Numbered from the stretch's first letter, positions 16,251 to 27,443 are shown. The stretch is DNA of 64,000 nt from Poriferisulfidus sp963668445 (GCA_963668445.1 OY764335.1:372001-436000), one strand, 5' to 3'. The notes: a model not told the origin generated them from the sequence alone. Numbers and translations: made by a program.

Positions 16251-17094
16251 CGGGACGGCGCAATGCGTGTTGGACGGCCAAGCCTTGCGGCATGCTCGGC
16301 GGCAGGGCCGCACGGGGACGGATGATGGCCTGCATGGGGGCAGTGCCGAGGACGGAGGTCTGGGGAATCTCGAGGCTCCGACCATGGCGCGACAGAATCA
16401 GCAGCTGGTCGAGGCGATGCGACTGGTCGACGGGTTCGATGCGTGCGCCTGCGTTCAGATTCCGCAGTTCCTGCTGCAATCGGGAGATCTGCTGCGCCAG
16501 TTGCGCGGCTTCGTGCAGCTGCTGAGCGTACCGATAATGCAGGATGCGGTCGGCGATGGCACCGAGAAGAAGGCTGGCGAGCACTGCCAGGCCGGTTACC
16601 GTCAATGCTTGGCGGCGAGAGCGGGCATGCTTCTCCCGACGCGCCTGCAGGGTCTGGACCGGCTGCGCCGGCAGGCGCAGGGTGTTCGGGTTGGCGTTCA
16701 GCGCTTCGGGACGCTGGACCGGCTGGTCGGGTGCGAATGCGTCCAGCATGGCATCCTGCGTGAGGCGTCCGCTGTAGGCGCCGTCCGCTTCGCGCACCAG
16801 GTAGCGGCCTTGATGCGGCGAGTCGTCGGTGGCGATCTGGTACAGCCCGGCCCGCTTCGGGACGCGACCGGAGGCAATCAGGGTTTGCCACAGCCCGTAC
16901 AGCGGCAGGCCGGGATGCAGTTCGGCCAAGGTGTCGACCTGCTGCTGCTCGACATACAGCGGCAGGTCGGCATCGTCCGTCGCAATCGGGATCAGACGTG
17001 CGGCGAGGGCATCGTCGAGATGCGTGAGCACCAGATCGTCGACCAGCAGCACATTGCGGGAATCGATGCGGACGGGAGCGTGGAGGGGAATCAT
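16225..17094 (-). CDS. pilO: Type IVb pilus accessory protein, PilO-like
   Basis: A 289-residue protein with a cytosolic N-terminal domain (about 1-130, with NVLLVDDLVLTHLDDALA), one membrane helix (163-181, ALTVTGLAVLASLLLGAI), a coiled coil (190-220) and a short periplasmic domain. This is the shape of the R64-type PilO accessory protein, though shorter than the ~430 residues usual there. It sits between secretin and PilP as in R64. The ATG overlaps the secretin stop by one base (TGATG). Confidence 0.65.
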   Translation of the reverse strand: MIPLHAPVRIDSRNVLLVDDLVLTHLDDALAARLIPIATDDADLPLYVEQQQVDTLAELHPGLPLYGLWQTLIASGRVPKRAGLYQIATDDSPHQGRYLVREADGAYSGRLTQDAMLDAFAPDQPVQRPEALNANPNTLRLPAQPVQTLQARREKHARSRRQALTVTGLAVLASLLLGAIADRILHYRYAQQLHEAAQLAQQISRLQQELRNLNAGARIEPVDQSHRLDQLLILSRHGRSLEIPQTSVLGTAPMQAIIRPRAALPPSMPQGLAVQHALRRPDGSLQLVW

Positions 17095-18665
17095 CAGATG
17101 GCGACCTCGATGGGAGTGATGACGATCATCAGTTCGCGGTTCGAGCGTTCCAGCGAGGAGGCGGCGAAGGCATCGCACAGCGGATGGTCGCAGGGCGGAC
17201 GGTAGCTGTCGTCCTTGGCGCGGCTTTGGATCAGGCCGCCGAGCAGAATCGGCTTGCCGCTGCGCGTGATGGCGAGCGTGGCCATTTCCTGCACGGCGAT
17301 GTTGGGCCGAACGATGGTCGAAACGCCGGTCTGGAACGTGCTTTGAGAACGGATGGAGGACAGCACCGGCACGACTTCCACTAGGATTGAGCCGTCATGG
17401 CGCATGCGCGGCGTGACGGCGATGCGGAAGCCGACGCGGATATGCTCGAATTTGGTCGACAGCAGGGGTTTGGCATCGGTGCCGCTGCCCACGGACAGGT
17501 CGGTGCTGGCGATGAAGCTGACCTCTTCGCCATCGCCGAGGAAGGTCGTCATGCCGTTGACGACGGTGAACACTGGATCGCTGCGCACGGTGACCTGCCC
17601 CTGCTGGGCCAGCTGCTGCACCAGCGTTTCCACGCTCCAGCGGCCGAACTCGAGGGCTGCGTCCAATTCCCAGGCGCCGTTCGGAGTGTTCAGGGACAGG
17701 ATGCCGCGCCCGACATCGCGCGTACTGCCATAGCGCTGATCGAGAGTGTTGAGCCGGTCGTAGATGATGTTCATGTTCAGGCCGCCGCTGGCGTTCTGGC
17801 TGCGCGTCACGTCCAGAATGGCGACGGTCAACAGAATCTGGCGGGCGCCGCGGCGGGTCTGTTCGGTTAGCCAGGCATCCAGTTCCTGCATGCGCGGCAC
17901 CGGCCCGCGCGCTCGCAGCAGGCCGAGCCGCCGGTCGGCCACCAGCCAGGTCTTCGTCGGTACGGGTGCTGGCGACGCATCGGCGGCGGCGGCAGGCCGG
18001 CTGCCGAGCTCAGGCACGGCATCGCCGGTAGGCAGCCCCAGAATGGAGCGGGCGTTGCGAAGCAGGTCTTTCCATGGTTCGTCCATGTGGTCGTAAATCA
18101 CCGTCGCGGGGCTGCTTTCGGCCTGTTCGGCTTGCGGCCCCGATTCCTGCGCCGTGCCGCCGCTGCTGTGGCTGCTGCTGCTGAGCGTGACGGACTGGCC
18201 TACTTGCAGGCGCGATTGGCCTTGCCCGGCGAAGGTGCTGACATCCCAGGATCGGGTCTGATAGGACGCCACATGCACGAGGGGGCTGTCTGCCGCCAGT
18301 TCCAGCGCATAGCCGCTCAGACCCTCGAGGATGTGCAGGTATTGCCAGAGGGTCAGATCGTTGACGCGGACGTCGTACCGGCGTTCGAGGTCGATGCCCG
18401 GGTCGTCCGGCACGAGGTTCAGGGCTGGGTCGGCCCGGGTCAGGCACTCGCTGAGCGTGGCGTCCTGCAAATGGAGGGTGACGCGCTGCCGGGCATGTTC
18501 GGACAGGGCCTGCTGCACGCGTACGAACGGACGGGGGTGGCGGTGGTCGGCCATTCTGGCGGCGGGCATCTCCAGCGGCTGCGGCTCGGTGGTCACGACA
18601 GGTTCGATCTCCGGGCCGGCGCAGGCGCCGAGGGCGAGCGGCAGCAGGGCGCGGATGAATTTCAT
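17094..18665 (-). CDS. pilN: Type IVb pilus secretin lipoprotein (PilN family)
   Basis: Outer-membrane ring through which the pilus passes. The 523 residues start with a lipoprotein signal (LALGAC at the lipobox), then N domains (TLSECLTRADPALNLVPDD and LTLWQYLHILEGLSGYALEL), a Ser/Gly-rich linker (about 155-185) and the C-terminal secretin domain with GARQILLTVAILDVTRS, VNGMTTFLGDGEEVSF, VGFRIAVTPRM and the closing LLGGLIQSR and RELMIVITP. It is typical of PilN-type secretins of R64 and related integrative elements. Confidence 0.9.
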   Translation of the reverse strand: MKFIRALLPLALGACAGPEIEPVVTTEPQPLEMPAARMADHRHPRPFVRVQQALSEHARQRVTLHLQDATLSECLTRADPALNLVPDDPGIDLERRYDVRVNDLTLWQYLHILEGLSGYALELAADSPLVHVASYQTRSWDVSTFAGQGQSRLQVGQSVTLSSSSHSSGGTAQESGPQAEQAESSPATVIYDHMDEPWKDLLRNARSILGLPTGDAVPELGSRPAAAADASPAPVPTKTWLVADRRLGLLRARGPVPRMQELDAWLTEQTRRGARQILLTVAILDVTRSQNASGGLNMNIIYDRLNTLDQRYGSTRDVGRGILSLNTPNGAWELDAALEFGRWSVETLVQQLAQQGQVTVRSDPVFTVVNGMTTFLGDGEEVSFIASTDLSVGSGTDAKPLLSTKFEHIRVGFRIAVTPRMRHDGSILVEVVPVLSSIRSQSTFQTGVSTIVRPNIAVQEMATLAITRSGKPILLGGLIQSRAKDDSYRPPCDHPLCDAFAASSLERSNRELMIVITPIEVAI

Positions 18666-19435
18666 GACTGCTCCAGCACCACCAGCTGCTGGTCGTCGAA
18701 GACATGCAGGTGAAGTTCGCTGTTGGTCTGGGCGCCGAGCTGGCGGGCCAGTTCATTGAGCGCATCCCACCAGGTCGTCGAGGAAATCAGCGAGATGCGG
18801 GCCTGCAGCAGAGCCGGCTGGACTTCTGGACGCAACTGCCAGCCGACCGGCACCAGAAGTTCCAGCGCCTGCTCCAAAGTCATGTCCTCAACGAAGATTT
18901 CGGCGGGGTCGTGCAGGCCGGTCGGGAGCGGCAATTCGAGGGCTTCTGGAGCCGGTTCCAGGTAAGGGGTCGCCGCTGCGCCGGGTGCCGCTTCGATTTC
19001 GAGGGCCGCATCCGCATGCTCCAGTTGCCTTTGCCAGGCTGCGGTCGGCTCGATGATCAGCGTGCGGTACAGCGGGTTGGCCTTCAGGCGCCAAGCGCTG
19101 CCGGCCAGCACGTTCAAGGCTTCCGCCAAATGGATCGGACCCAGATCGCGATGCACTTCCGGCAAGGGCTGCGGTAGCAGGATGGTCTGTGCCCAGCGGC
19201 TGCGCTCCTCGTCGAAGCGGTAGCCGGATCGCTCCAGCAGATAGTTCAGGGCGTCGCCGACGGTTGCAACCTCCTGCGGGAAGCGCATCTGGGTGATCGT
19301 GACCTTCAGAGGATGCCGTTGCGCGTAGTGGCTTCCTGGCAGCAGGTAGGCGTAGCGGGCGATCGGCATGGCGGATTCCTCGGCCCATGCGGAGCTCGCA
19401 GCAAGGAGGCAACCGGCAAGAAAAGCGATGCGCAT
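18662..19435 (-). CDS. pilL: Type IVb pilus protein PilL-like
   Basis: First gene of the pilus operon. The 257-residue protein has a cleavable signal peptide (cleavage near SSAWA). Residues 20-140 match the PilL2 proteins of PFGI-1 type integrative elements: IARYAYL, VGDALNYLLERSGYRF, LPEVHRDLGPIHLAEALNVLAG and SAWRLKANPLYRTL. The second half (about 175-257, EIFVEDMTLEQALELLVPV and GWQLRPEV) resembles a TcpQ/STN-like domain that would contact the secretin. A CGGAG ribosome site precedes the ATG. The match is from memory. Confidence 0.75.
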   Translation of the reverse strand: MRIAFLAGCLLAASSAWAEESAMPIARYAYLLPGSHYAQRHPLKVTITQMRFPQEVATVGDALNYLLERSGYRFDEERSRWAQTILLPQPLPEVHRDLGPIHLAEALNVLAGSAWRLKANPLYRTLIIEPTAAWQRQLEHADAALEIEAAPGAAATPYLEPAPEALELPLPTGLHDPAEIFVEDMTLEQALELLVPVGWQLRPEVQPALLQARISLISSTTWWDALNELARQLGAQTNSELHLHVFDDQQLVVLEQS

Positions 19436-19988
19436 GACAGGCTCCGGTTTTTCGGAGTGGCCAAGTTACCGCAATTCCGGAGCAAAATAAAGCAACAACG
19501 GTTCTGAAAATCCTACCGTTTTTTAATCTTTTAAATCAATATCTTATATGGACAACTCGTACATGGGGCGATATTTCGAAGCTATTTTCCCATCGTCGCC
19601 TTCAGCCGATGCAGGTGCTTCAAATAATTGATTAAAATTGTAAAAATCGTGGAAATCCGAGTCTTTTTCGCGTCTTGGCAGCGACCCGCCCGACGGGGCG
19701 AATTCGAGTTTTCGATTAAAATTATAGGAATCAAATAGCTACATGAATTTTTCGGGTTGTGGTCGATTTTTTCTTCAATTTGCACCCGAAATCGGGGCGG
19801 CATGGGCGGGCGATTTCGTGTTTCACGGGTCAGGCGGCGGCATAGCCGCGCTCGCGGCCTCTGGCGCACAAGAAGCGGGCGGAACGCGAAAGCAGGGAGC
19901 CAACCAGGCAGGGACCGGAAACCCGCTATCGGCTGGATGCAGACAAATAGGGTTTTGCTGATTTCAAGTATATAAATTCCATTGCTTG
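19436..19988. other. AT-rich intergenic region upstream of the pilus operon
   Basis: About 550 bp without a convincing gene. The part from 19480 to 19780 is much richer in A and T than the surroundings, with several T and A runs. It must hold the promoter of the minus-strand pilus operon, but I could not settle on one -35/-10 pair. The only clear structure is a near-perfect direct repeat listed separately. The remaining frames in this stretch look like chance. Confidence 0.6.
19630..19732. repeat. Two 19-bp direct repeats, 84 bp apart
   Basis: GATTAAAATTGTAAAAATC at 19630-19648 and GATTAAAATTATAGGAATC at 19714-19732 agree at 16 of 19 positions. They stand in the AT-rich region between the pilus operon and the CPBP protease gene. 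A pair of binding sites for a regulator or nucleoid protein is possible; chance similarity in AT-rich DNA is the alternative. Confidence 0.55.
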
Positions 19989-20849
19989 TCAGAGTCTCCC
20001 GGCGGGCCGCCGCGTGCTGCCGTCCAGATAGCGCCAGAGGGCCGCGGCCAAGAGGGCGACCCACAGCGTGGCGGCCCAGCCGCCCAGCGGGTCGGTGCCG
20101 AGCCCGTTGAGGGGGGCCGTGCCGGCATCGGTGAACTTCTGGAACATTTTGAGGCTGAACACCATGGCGGCATGGGCGCCGATGCACAGTGCCAACTGGC
20201 CGGTGCGCAGGCGCACGAGGGCCAGCACGAAGCCGATCAGCACCAGCAGGGCGAGCCGCGGCGCTTCGACGAGCCATGCGTCCGGCATGCCGCGGGCGGC
20301 CTGAAGCAGCAGCGTCCAGCCGCCGTCCCACTGGCCGGCCAAACTGGCGTCGGCCTGCGGATTGAGGAAATGGATGCCGCCGTACAGCAGTGCGGAGGCG
20401 GTCGCCGGTAGCAGCAGCGAGGTCGCTTTGGACAGCAGCAGACCGCGGAAATAAAGCTCCTCCAGCGTTCCGACGGCCAGCCCGATGAGCAGATAGACGG
20501 CGGCGCGGTAGCCCAGTTCGCGGCTCCACAGCCACAGGTCCGCTTCGCGGGCGCCTGCCGCCAGCAGGAAGACCCACAGCGGCAGCAGCAGCACGATGGC
20601 GGCGCCGAAGCCGACCAGCAGGTGCATCAGCAGGGTGCCGCTACGGTCGTCGAGGCCGAGGTCGCGGCGCGTGGTGCGCGGCCAGGCCCAGAGCGCGAGG
20701 ACGGCCGCCGCCGTCAGCAGGGCACCGTATTTGACGAATTTGTGGTGCGGGACGTCGGGCATCCAGACTGCGTACGCGAGGCCCCACAGCCCGGCGCCGG
20801 CCAGCAGCGCGGCCAGCAGCAGTCCCGTGCACATCCAGAATTGGCGCAT
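19989..20849 (-). CDS. CPBP family intramembrane metalloprotease
   Basis: A 286-residue integral membrane protein with about eight hydrophobic segments. The CPBP (CAAX/Abi) motifs are in place: EELYFRG (motif 1, Glu-Glu and Arg), the short His motif YGGIHFLNP and the last motif LALCIGAHAAM. Members cleave or process membrane-bound peptides or prenylated proteins; the bacterial substrate is not known. It is the first gene on the far side of the region upstream of the pilus operon and shares its strand, but a 550 bp gap makes co-transcription unlikely. Confidence 0.85.
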   Translation of the reverse strand: MRQFWMCTGLLLAALLAGAGLWGLAYAVWMPDVPHHKFVKYGALLTAAAVLALWAWPRTTRRDLGLDDRSGTLLMHLLVGFGAAIVLLLPLWVFLLAAGAREADLWLWSRELGYRAAVYLLIGLAVGTLEELYFRGLLLSKATSLLLPATASALLYGGIHFLNPQADASLAGQWDGGWTLLLQAARGMPDAWLVEAPRLALLVLIGFVLALVRLRTGQLALCIGAHAAMVFSLKMFQKFTDAGTAPLNGLGTDPLGGWAATLWVALLAAALWRYLDGSTRRPAGRL

Positions 20850-20869
20850 GGCGGCTCCTCCGTTCCCTT

Positions 20870-20932
20870 ATACTATAGGCGCAAGCCGCAGGACGGCGGC
20901 GCAGGCCGTGCGGCATTCCTCAATACTATAAA
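20870..20932. promoter_or_regulatory. Divergent -10-like elements for the CPBP gene and tRNA-Leu/tig
   Basis: The octamer ATACTATA occurs twice here. At 20870-20877 it reads TATAGT on the minus strand (20872-20877), 23 bp before the CPBP start. At 20923-20930 it runs into TATAAA (20927-20932) on the plus strand, 17 bp before the tRNA-Leu. Good -35 hexamers are not visible for either. Confidence 0.4.
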
Positions 20933-20949
20933 TGAAGAAACCGAGGCGG

Positions 20950-21034
<85 letters not shown>

Positions 21035-21059
21035 TGCCGGCGGCGGAGCTGGGCGGCTG

Positions 21060-22361
21060 ATGGAGGCGTCGCTGGAAGTGCTGGATGCAACGGCCCGCGC
21101 CATGCAGGTGACGGTGCCGCAGCAGCAGGTCGACGAACGGGTGCAGCGGCGCTTGCGCGAGTTGTCGCGCAAGTTGCGCATCGACGGCTTCCGGCCGGGC
21201 AAGGTGCCGCTGCAGGTCGTGCGCCAGCGGCATTTGGGCGAAGTGTATGGCGAGGTGATGCAGGATTTGACCACGGATTCGCTGCAGCAGGCGCTGGAGG
21301 CGAAGGGCATGATGCCGGTGGCGGAGCCTGCGGTCACGGTGCAGGAGTTCGGCGAGGGCCAGGCTCTGAAGTACGAGGCGCGCTTCGATGTCTACCCGGA
21401 ACTTAGCGAGGCGCAGGTTGCGCAGTTGGAACTGAAGGATCTGCAGGCGGCGCCGAGCGCGGAGGAAGTGGAGGCGGGCATGGAGCGTCTGCGGGAGCAG
21501 AATCGGGATTGGCAGGCCGTTTCGCGCCCGGCGGCGGCGGCGGACCAGGCGCGCTTCGATTTCGCGACGGTGGAGGCTGCGGCGGACGGGTCGGGGGAGC
21601 CGGCGCATCGGAGCGAGGCCCATACGATTTTGGTGCGGCCGGAGACTGCGGCTGAAGGGTTTGCGCGCGAGTTGCTGGAGGCGTTTGTGGGCATGAGCGC
21701 AGGCGAGGAGAAGCCGGTTCCGGAGACATGGCGCAAAGAGATGGAGCCGCCGTTGGCCGCGCACTCCGGGCCGTTGCGCCTGCGCGTTGCGGAAGTGCTC
21801 GAGGGGCGCCTGCCGGACTGGGATGACGCGGAGTTTCTGCGCCGGTGCGGCGGCGCGACGCGCGAGGAGGTGCGTGATGCCGTGCAAGCGCATTTGGAGC
21901 AGTTGTGCGCGGAATTGCGCCAGCAAGACCTTCGCGTCCAGATCGTCGCCGGCCTGACGGTGTCGCTGCAGCCGGTGCTGCAGGTGCCGGAATCGTTGCG
22001 GAAAAAGTGCTTGGAACGGGTCGGGGAGCTGCAGCGGCAGCTGACGGGGAAGGTCGTCGACGCGGTGGCGGAGCAGGAGGCGCTGCGGGATGCCCGGATG
22101 CTCACGGCGTTCGAGGCGCTGCGGGTGCTGAGCGGCGCGGAGCCGACCGAACAGGAGCGCCAGGCGCGTGCGGAAGCGCATGTGCGGCAGTACCGCAACC
22201 CGGACGACATGCGCCGCCGGCTCCAGCGCGACGCCCGGCTGCGCGACCAGATCGCGTTCGAGGCCATGTGGGACGCGCTGGTGCGCTGGGTGTTGGAACA
22301 TGCTAAAGTGGCGACGCAATCCGTGACGCTGGAACAGTTGCAGGCGCGGGAGCGGGCGTGA
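21060..22361 (+). CDS. tig: Trigger factor (ribosome-associated chaperone and prolyl isomerase)
   Basis: First chaperone to meet nascent chains at the ribosome exit. The 433 residues have an N-terminal ribosome-binding domain with the signature GFRPGKVP (residues ~42-49), a middle FKBP-type region (about 150-245), and a long helical C-terminal chaperone domain. The FKBP part is poorly conserved here, with RFDFATVEAAADGSGE in place of the usual sequence, so isomerase activity is uncertain. The ATG is at 21060; the stop overlaps clpP by one base (TGATG). The tig-clpP-clpX-lon order is classic. Confidence 0.95.
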   Translation: MEASLEVLDATARAMQVTVPQQQVDERVQRRLRELSRKLRIDGFRPGKVPLQVVRQRHLGEVYGEVMQDLTTDSLQQALEAKGMMPVAEPAVTVQEFGEGQALKYEARFDVYPELSEAQVAQLELKDLQAAPSAEEVEAGMERLREQNRDWQAVSRPAAAADQARFDFATVEAAADGSGEPAHRSEAHTILVRPETAAEGFARELLEAFVGMSAGEEKPVPETWRKEMEPPLAAHSGPLRLRVAEVLEGRLPDWDDAEFLRRCGGATREEVRDAVQAHLEQLCAELRQQDLRVQIVAGLTVSLQPVLQVPESLRKKCLERVGELQRQLTGKVVDAVAEQEALRDARMLTAFEALRVLSGAEPTEQERQARAEAHVRQYRNPDDMRRRLQRDARLRDQIAFEAMWDALVRWVLEHAKVATQSVTLEQLQARERA

Positions 22362-22984
22362 TGGACGCAGTGGCGCAGTACATTCCGATGGTGGTGGAGC
22401 AGGGTGCCCGTGGCGAACGGGCGTACGACATCTATTCGCGGCTGCTCAAGGAGCGTGTGATCTTCATCGCCGGCGCGATCGACGACCATGTCGCGAACTT
22501 GGTGGTGGCGCAGATCCTGTTTCTGGAGTCGGAAAACCCGGACAAGGACATCTCCTTGTACATCAACTCGCCCGGAGGCTCGGTCAGCGCCGGGCTGGCG
22601 GTGCACGACACGATGCAGTTCTGCCGCCCGGACGTCAGCACCCTGTGCGTCGGGCAGGCGGCCAGCATGGGCGCTTTGCTGCTGGCGGCCGGGGCGCGCG
22701 GGAAGCGCTACGCGCTGCCGCATTCGCGCATCATGATCCATCAGCCGCTGGGCGGCTTCGAGGGCCAGGCCACGGACATCGACATCCACGCCCGGGAAAT
22801 CCTGCGCGCCCGCGAGCAGGTCAACCAGGTGCTGGCCCGCCACACCGGCAAAAAGGTTGATAAAATCAGGCAGGACACCGAGCGCGATCACTTCATGAGC
22901 AGTGAGGCCGCTTGCAAGTACGGCATCGTCGATCAGGTCTTGGAGACTCGGGCGAAGATGCTGGAGAGCGCGGAAGCCGCTTAA
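22361..22984 (+). CDS. clpP: ATP-dependent Clp protease proteolytic subunit
   Basis: Forms the 14-mer serine protease chamber that works with ClpX or ClpA. The 207-residue protein has the catalytic triad Ser102 (GQAASMGA), His127 (RIMIHQPLGG) and Asp176 (DTERDHFMS), with the same spacing as in E. coli. The N-terminal YIPMVVEQ after a short lead is the usual propeptide boundary region. ATG 22361 is preferred over GTG 22358. It is followed after 27 bp by clpX. Confidence 0.97.
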   Translation: MDAVAQYIPMVVEQGARGERAYDIYSRLLKERVIFIAGAIDDHVANLVVAQILFLESENPDKDISLYINSPGGSVSAGLAVHDTMQFCRPDVSTLCVGQAASMGALLLAAGARGKRYALPHSRIMIHQPLGGFEGQATDIDIHAREILRAREQVNQVLARHTGKKVDKIRQDTERDHFMSSEAACKYGIVDQVLETRAKMLESAEAA

Positions 22985-23011
22985 CGAACCGCCCGCAGGG
23001 CTTGTAGGAGC

Positions 23012-24280
23012 ATGAGTCGAAGCAATAAGGGCCATGGCGCGAAGGAGCCCCTGCTGTGCTCGTTCTGCCGCAAGAGCCAGCATGACGTCCGCAAGTTGAT
23101 TGCGGGCCCGAAGGTCTACATCTGCGACGAATGCGTGGCGCTGTGCAACGAGATCATCCGCGACGAGCTGAAGGTCGAGACCGAAAGCCAAGCGGAGACG
23201 CTGCCGTCGCCGGAAGACATCCACGCCTCGCTCGAGGAGCATGTGGTCGGCCAGGAGCGGGCCAAGAAGACCTTGGCGGTGGCGGTTTACAACCACTACA
23301 AGCGGGTCAATTCGCGCCTCGACGACGGCGACGGGGTGGAGCTGGCGAAGAGCAACATCCTGCTGATCGGGCCGACCGGCTCCGGCAAGACGCTGTTGGC
23401 GGAGACGCTGGCGCGGCGCCTGAACGTGCCGTTCACGATGGCGGACGCGACCACCCTGACGGAGGCCGGCTACGTAGGCGAGGATGTCGAGAACATCATT
23501 CAGAAGCTGCTGCAGAAGTGCGACTACGACGTCCAGCGTGCCCAGAACGGCATCGTCTACATCGACGAGATCGACAAGATCTCGCGCAAGTCCGACAACC
23601 CTTCGATCACCCGCGACGTGTCGGGCGAGGGCGTGCAGCAGGCGCTTTTGAAGCTGATCGAGGGCACCATCGCGTCGGTGCCGCCGCAAGGCGGGCGCAA
23701 GCATCCGCAGCAGGAGTTCCTGCAGGTCAACACGAGCGACATCCTGTTTGTCTGCGGCGGCGCTTTCGCCGGGCTGGACCGGGTCATCCGCGACCGCACC
23801 GAGCGCAGCGGCATCGGCTTCGGCGCCGAGATCCATAGCCCGCAGTCCGCCAGCGCCGGCGAGATCCTGCGCCAGGTGCAGCCGGAGGATCTGATCCAGT
23901 ACGGCCTGATCCCGGAATTCGTCGGCCGGCTGCCGATGATGGCGGTGCTGGAGGAGCTGGACGAGGCGATGCTGGTGCGGGTGCTGCTGGAGCCGAAGAA
24001 CGCGCTCACGCTGCAGTACAAGAAGCTGTTCGAGATGGAGGGCGTGAAGCTGGAGTTCCGCGGCGATGCGCTGGCGGCGGTGGCGCGGCGGGCGCGGGAG
24101 CGCAAGACCGGCGCGCGCGGGCTGCGCACCATTCTGGAGACCGTGCTGCTGGACACCATGTACGAGCTGCCGTCGTTCGAAGGGGTCGCCGAAGTGGTGG
24201 TGGACGAGGCGGTGATCCGGGGCGAGAAGGCCCCGTACCTGATCTACGAGGATGCGGCGCTGGAGGCGCGGCGCGCGTAG
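23012..24280 (+). CDS. clpX: ATP-dependent Clp protease ATPase subunit ClpX
   Basis: AAA+ unfoldase that feeds substrates to ClpP, including SsrA-tagged products of the SmpB pathway. The 422 residues have an N-terminal C4 zinc finger (Cys16, Cys19, Cys38, Cys41), Walker A GPTGSGKT (120-127), the sequence IVYIDEIDKI with Walker B, and a C-terminal sensor II region (ERKTGARGLRTI). The first residues, MSRSNKGHG, follow a short AGGAG-like site. All functional motifs are intact. Confidence 0.97.
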   Translation: MSRSNKGHGAKEPLLCSFCRKSQHDVRKLIAGPKVYICDECVALCNEIIRDELKVETESQAETLPSPEDIHASLEEHVVGQERAKKTLAVAVYNHYKRVNSRLDDGDGVELAKSNILLIGPTGSGKTLLAETLARRLNVPFTMADATTLTEAGYVGEDVENIIQKLLQKCDYDVQRAQNGIVYIDEIDKISRKSDNPSITRDVSGEGVQQALLKLIEGTIASVPPQGGRKHPQQEFLQVNTSDILFVCGGAFAGLDRVIRDRTERSGIGFGAEIHSPQSASAGEILRQVQPEDLIQYGLIPEFVGRLPMMAVLEELDEAMLVRVLLEPKNALTLQYKKLFEMEGVKLEFRGDALAAVARRARERKTGARGLRTILETVLLDTMYELPSFEGVAEVVVDEAVIRGEKAPYLIYEDAALEARRA

Positions 24281-24351
24281 GCGCCCTTGCGAAGGCGCCC
24301 GTACGCCCCCATGATAGGCTGTACTGCCATGGTTTCCGACCGACGACCGCG

Positions 24352-26793
<2,442 letters not shown>

Positions 26794-26843
26794 GGCTGCG
26801 GCGCGATATTGGCGGCGCGGGCGGACGGGCGGCGAAAACAGGT

Positions 26844-26849
26844 TATAAT
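26844..26849 (+). promoter_or_regulatory. -10 element of hup
   Basis: A perfect TATAAT (26844-26849) lies 69 bp before the hup ATG. No good -35 hexamer is found at 16-18 bases; TTGGCG (26809-26814) is too far away. An activator or an internal start may compensate. Confidence 0.45.
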
Positions 26850-26918
26850 CACCTGTGCTACAAACGGCAGGCGGGGCCTGCCTCGATAAAAACGACTTCT
26901 AGATGGGGAGCAAGAAAC

Positions 26919-27191
26919 ATGAATAAAAGCGATCTCGTGGCACGCATGGCAGACGATGCCGGCATCACCAAATCTTCGGCGAACACGGCGCTGGATGCCT
27001 TGACGGACGCCATCATGTCGGCCCTGAGGGCTGGCGACAAGGTCAGCATTCCGGGCTTCGGCACTTTCCAAGCCAAGCACCAGTCCGCCCGTACGGGCCG
27101 GAATCCGGCGACCGGGGAGACCATCCAGATTGCCGCCTCCAACCGCCCGGCATTCAAGGCTGGCAAAGCGCTGAAGGATGCCATAAACTGA
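26919..27191 (+). CDS. hup: DNA-binding protein HU
   Basis: Nucleoid protein that binds and bends DNA as a dimer. The 90-residue length and motifs are typical: MNKSDLVARMADDAGITK, VSIPGFGTFQAK, the DNA arm RTGRNPATGETIQIAAS and FKAGKALKDAIN. HU downstream of lon is standard in proteobacteria. GGGGAG at 26905-26910 serves as ribosome site. Two tRNA genes follow. Confidence 0.97.
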   Translation: MNKSDLVARMADDAGITKSSANTALDALTDAIMSALRAGDKVSIPGFGTFQAKHQSARTGRNPATGETIQIAASNRPAFKAGKALKDAIN

Positions 27192-27205
27192 GCCGGCGAC
27201 GGTTC

Positions 27206-27281
27206 GGGTGCTTAGCTCAGTTGGGAGAGCGTCGCCCTTACAAGGCGGATGTCGGGGGTTCAAGTCCCTCAGCACCCACCA
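27206..27281 (+). tRNA. tRNA-Val (anticodon UAC)
   Basis: A 76-base cloverleaf with acceptor stem GGGTGCT/AGCACCC, D-loop AGCTCAGTTGGGAGAGC, anticodon loop CCTTACA with TAC, T-loop GTTCAAGTC and an encoded CCA. It stands 14 bp behind hup. Confidence 0.97.
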
Positions 27282-27304
27282 TCGCTTGCCGGCAGGCTGT
27301 GCAT

Positions 27305-27382
27305 GGAGTGGTAGTTCAGTTTGGTTAGAATACCGGCCTGTCACGCCGGTGGTCGCGGGTTCGAGTCCCGTCCACTCCGCCA
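27305..27382 (+). tRNA. tRNA-Asp (anticodon GUC)
   Basis: A 78-base cloverleaf with acceptor stem GGAGTGG/CCACTCC, anticodon loop CTGTCAC with GTC, T-loop GTTCGAGTC and an encoded CCA. The val-asp pair between hup and ppiD is a common gammaproteobacterial arrangement. Confidence 0.97.
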
Positions 27383-27443
27383 TCCCCGCTGTCGTGGCAC
27401 CGGGTCTTCCCCGCACCCGCAGGGAGCCGCTTGAGCAGGACTT

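Noticed and set aside
10280..19435. Reading the operon as a type II secretion system
   Set aside because: PilL-like and PilP-like proteins, the PilN-type lipoprotein secretin and the single platform gene fit a type IVb pilus; GspC, GspL and GspK-like genes are not seen.
19582..20577. Minus-strand frame reaching from the AT-rich region into the CPBP gene
   Set aside because: It is out of frame with the protease gene and its translation is Arg/Pro-rich noise with no start signal.
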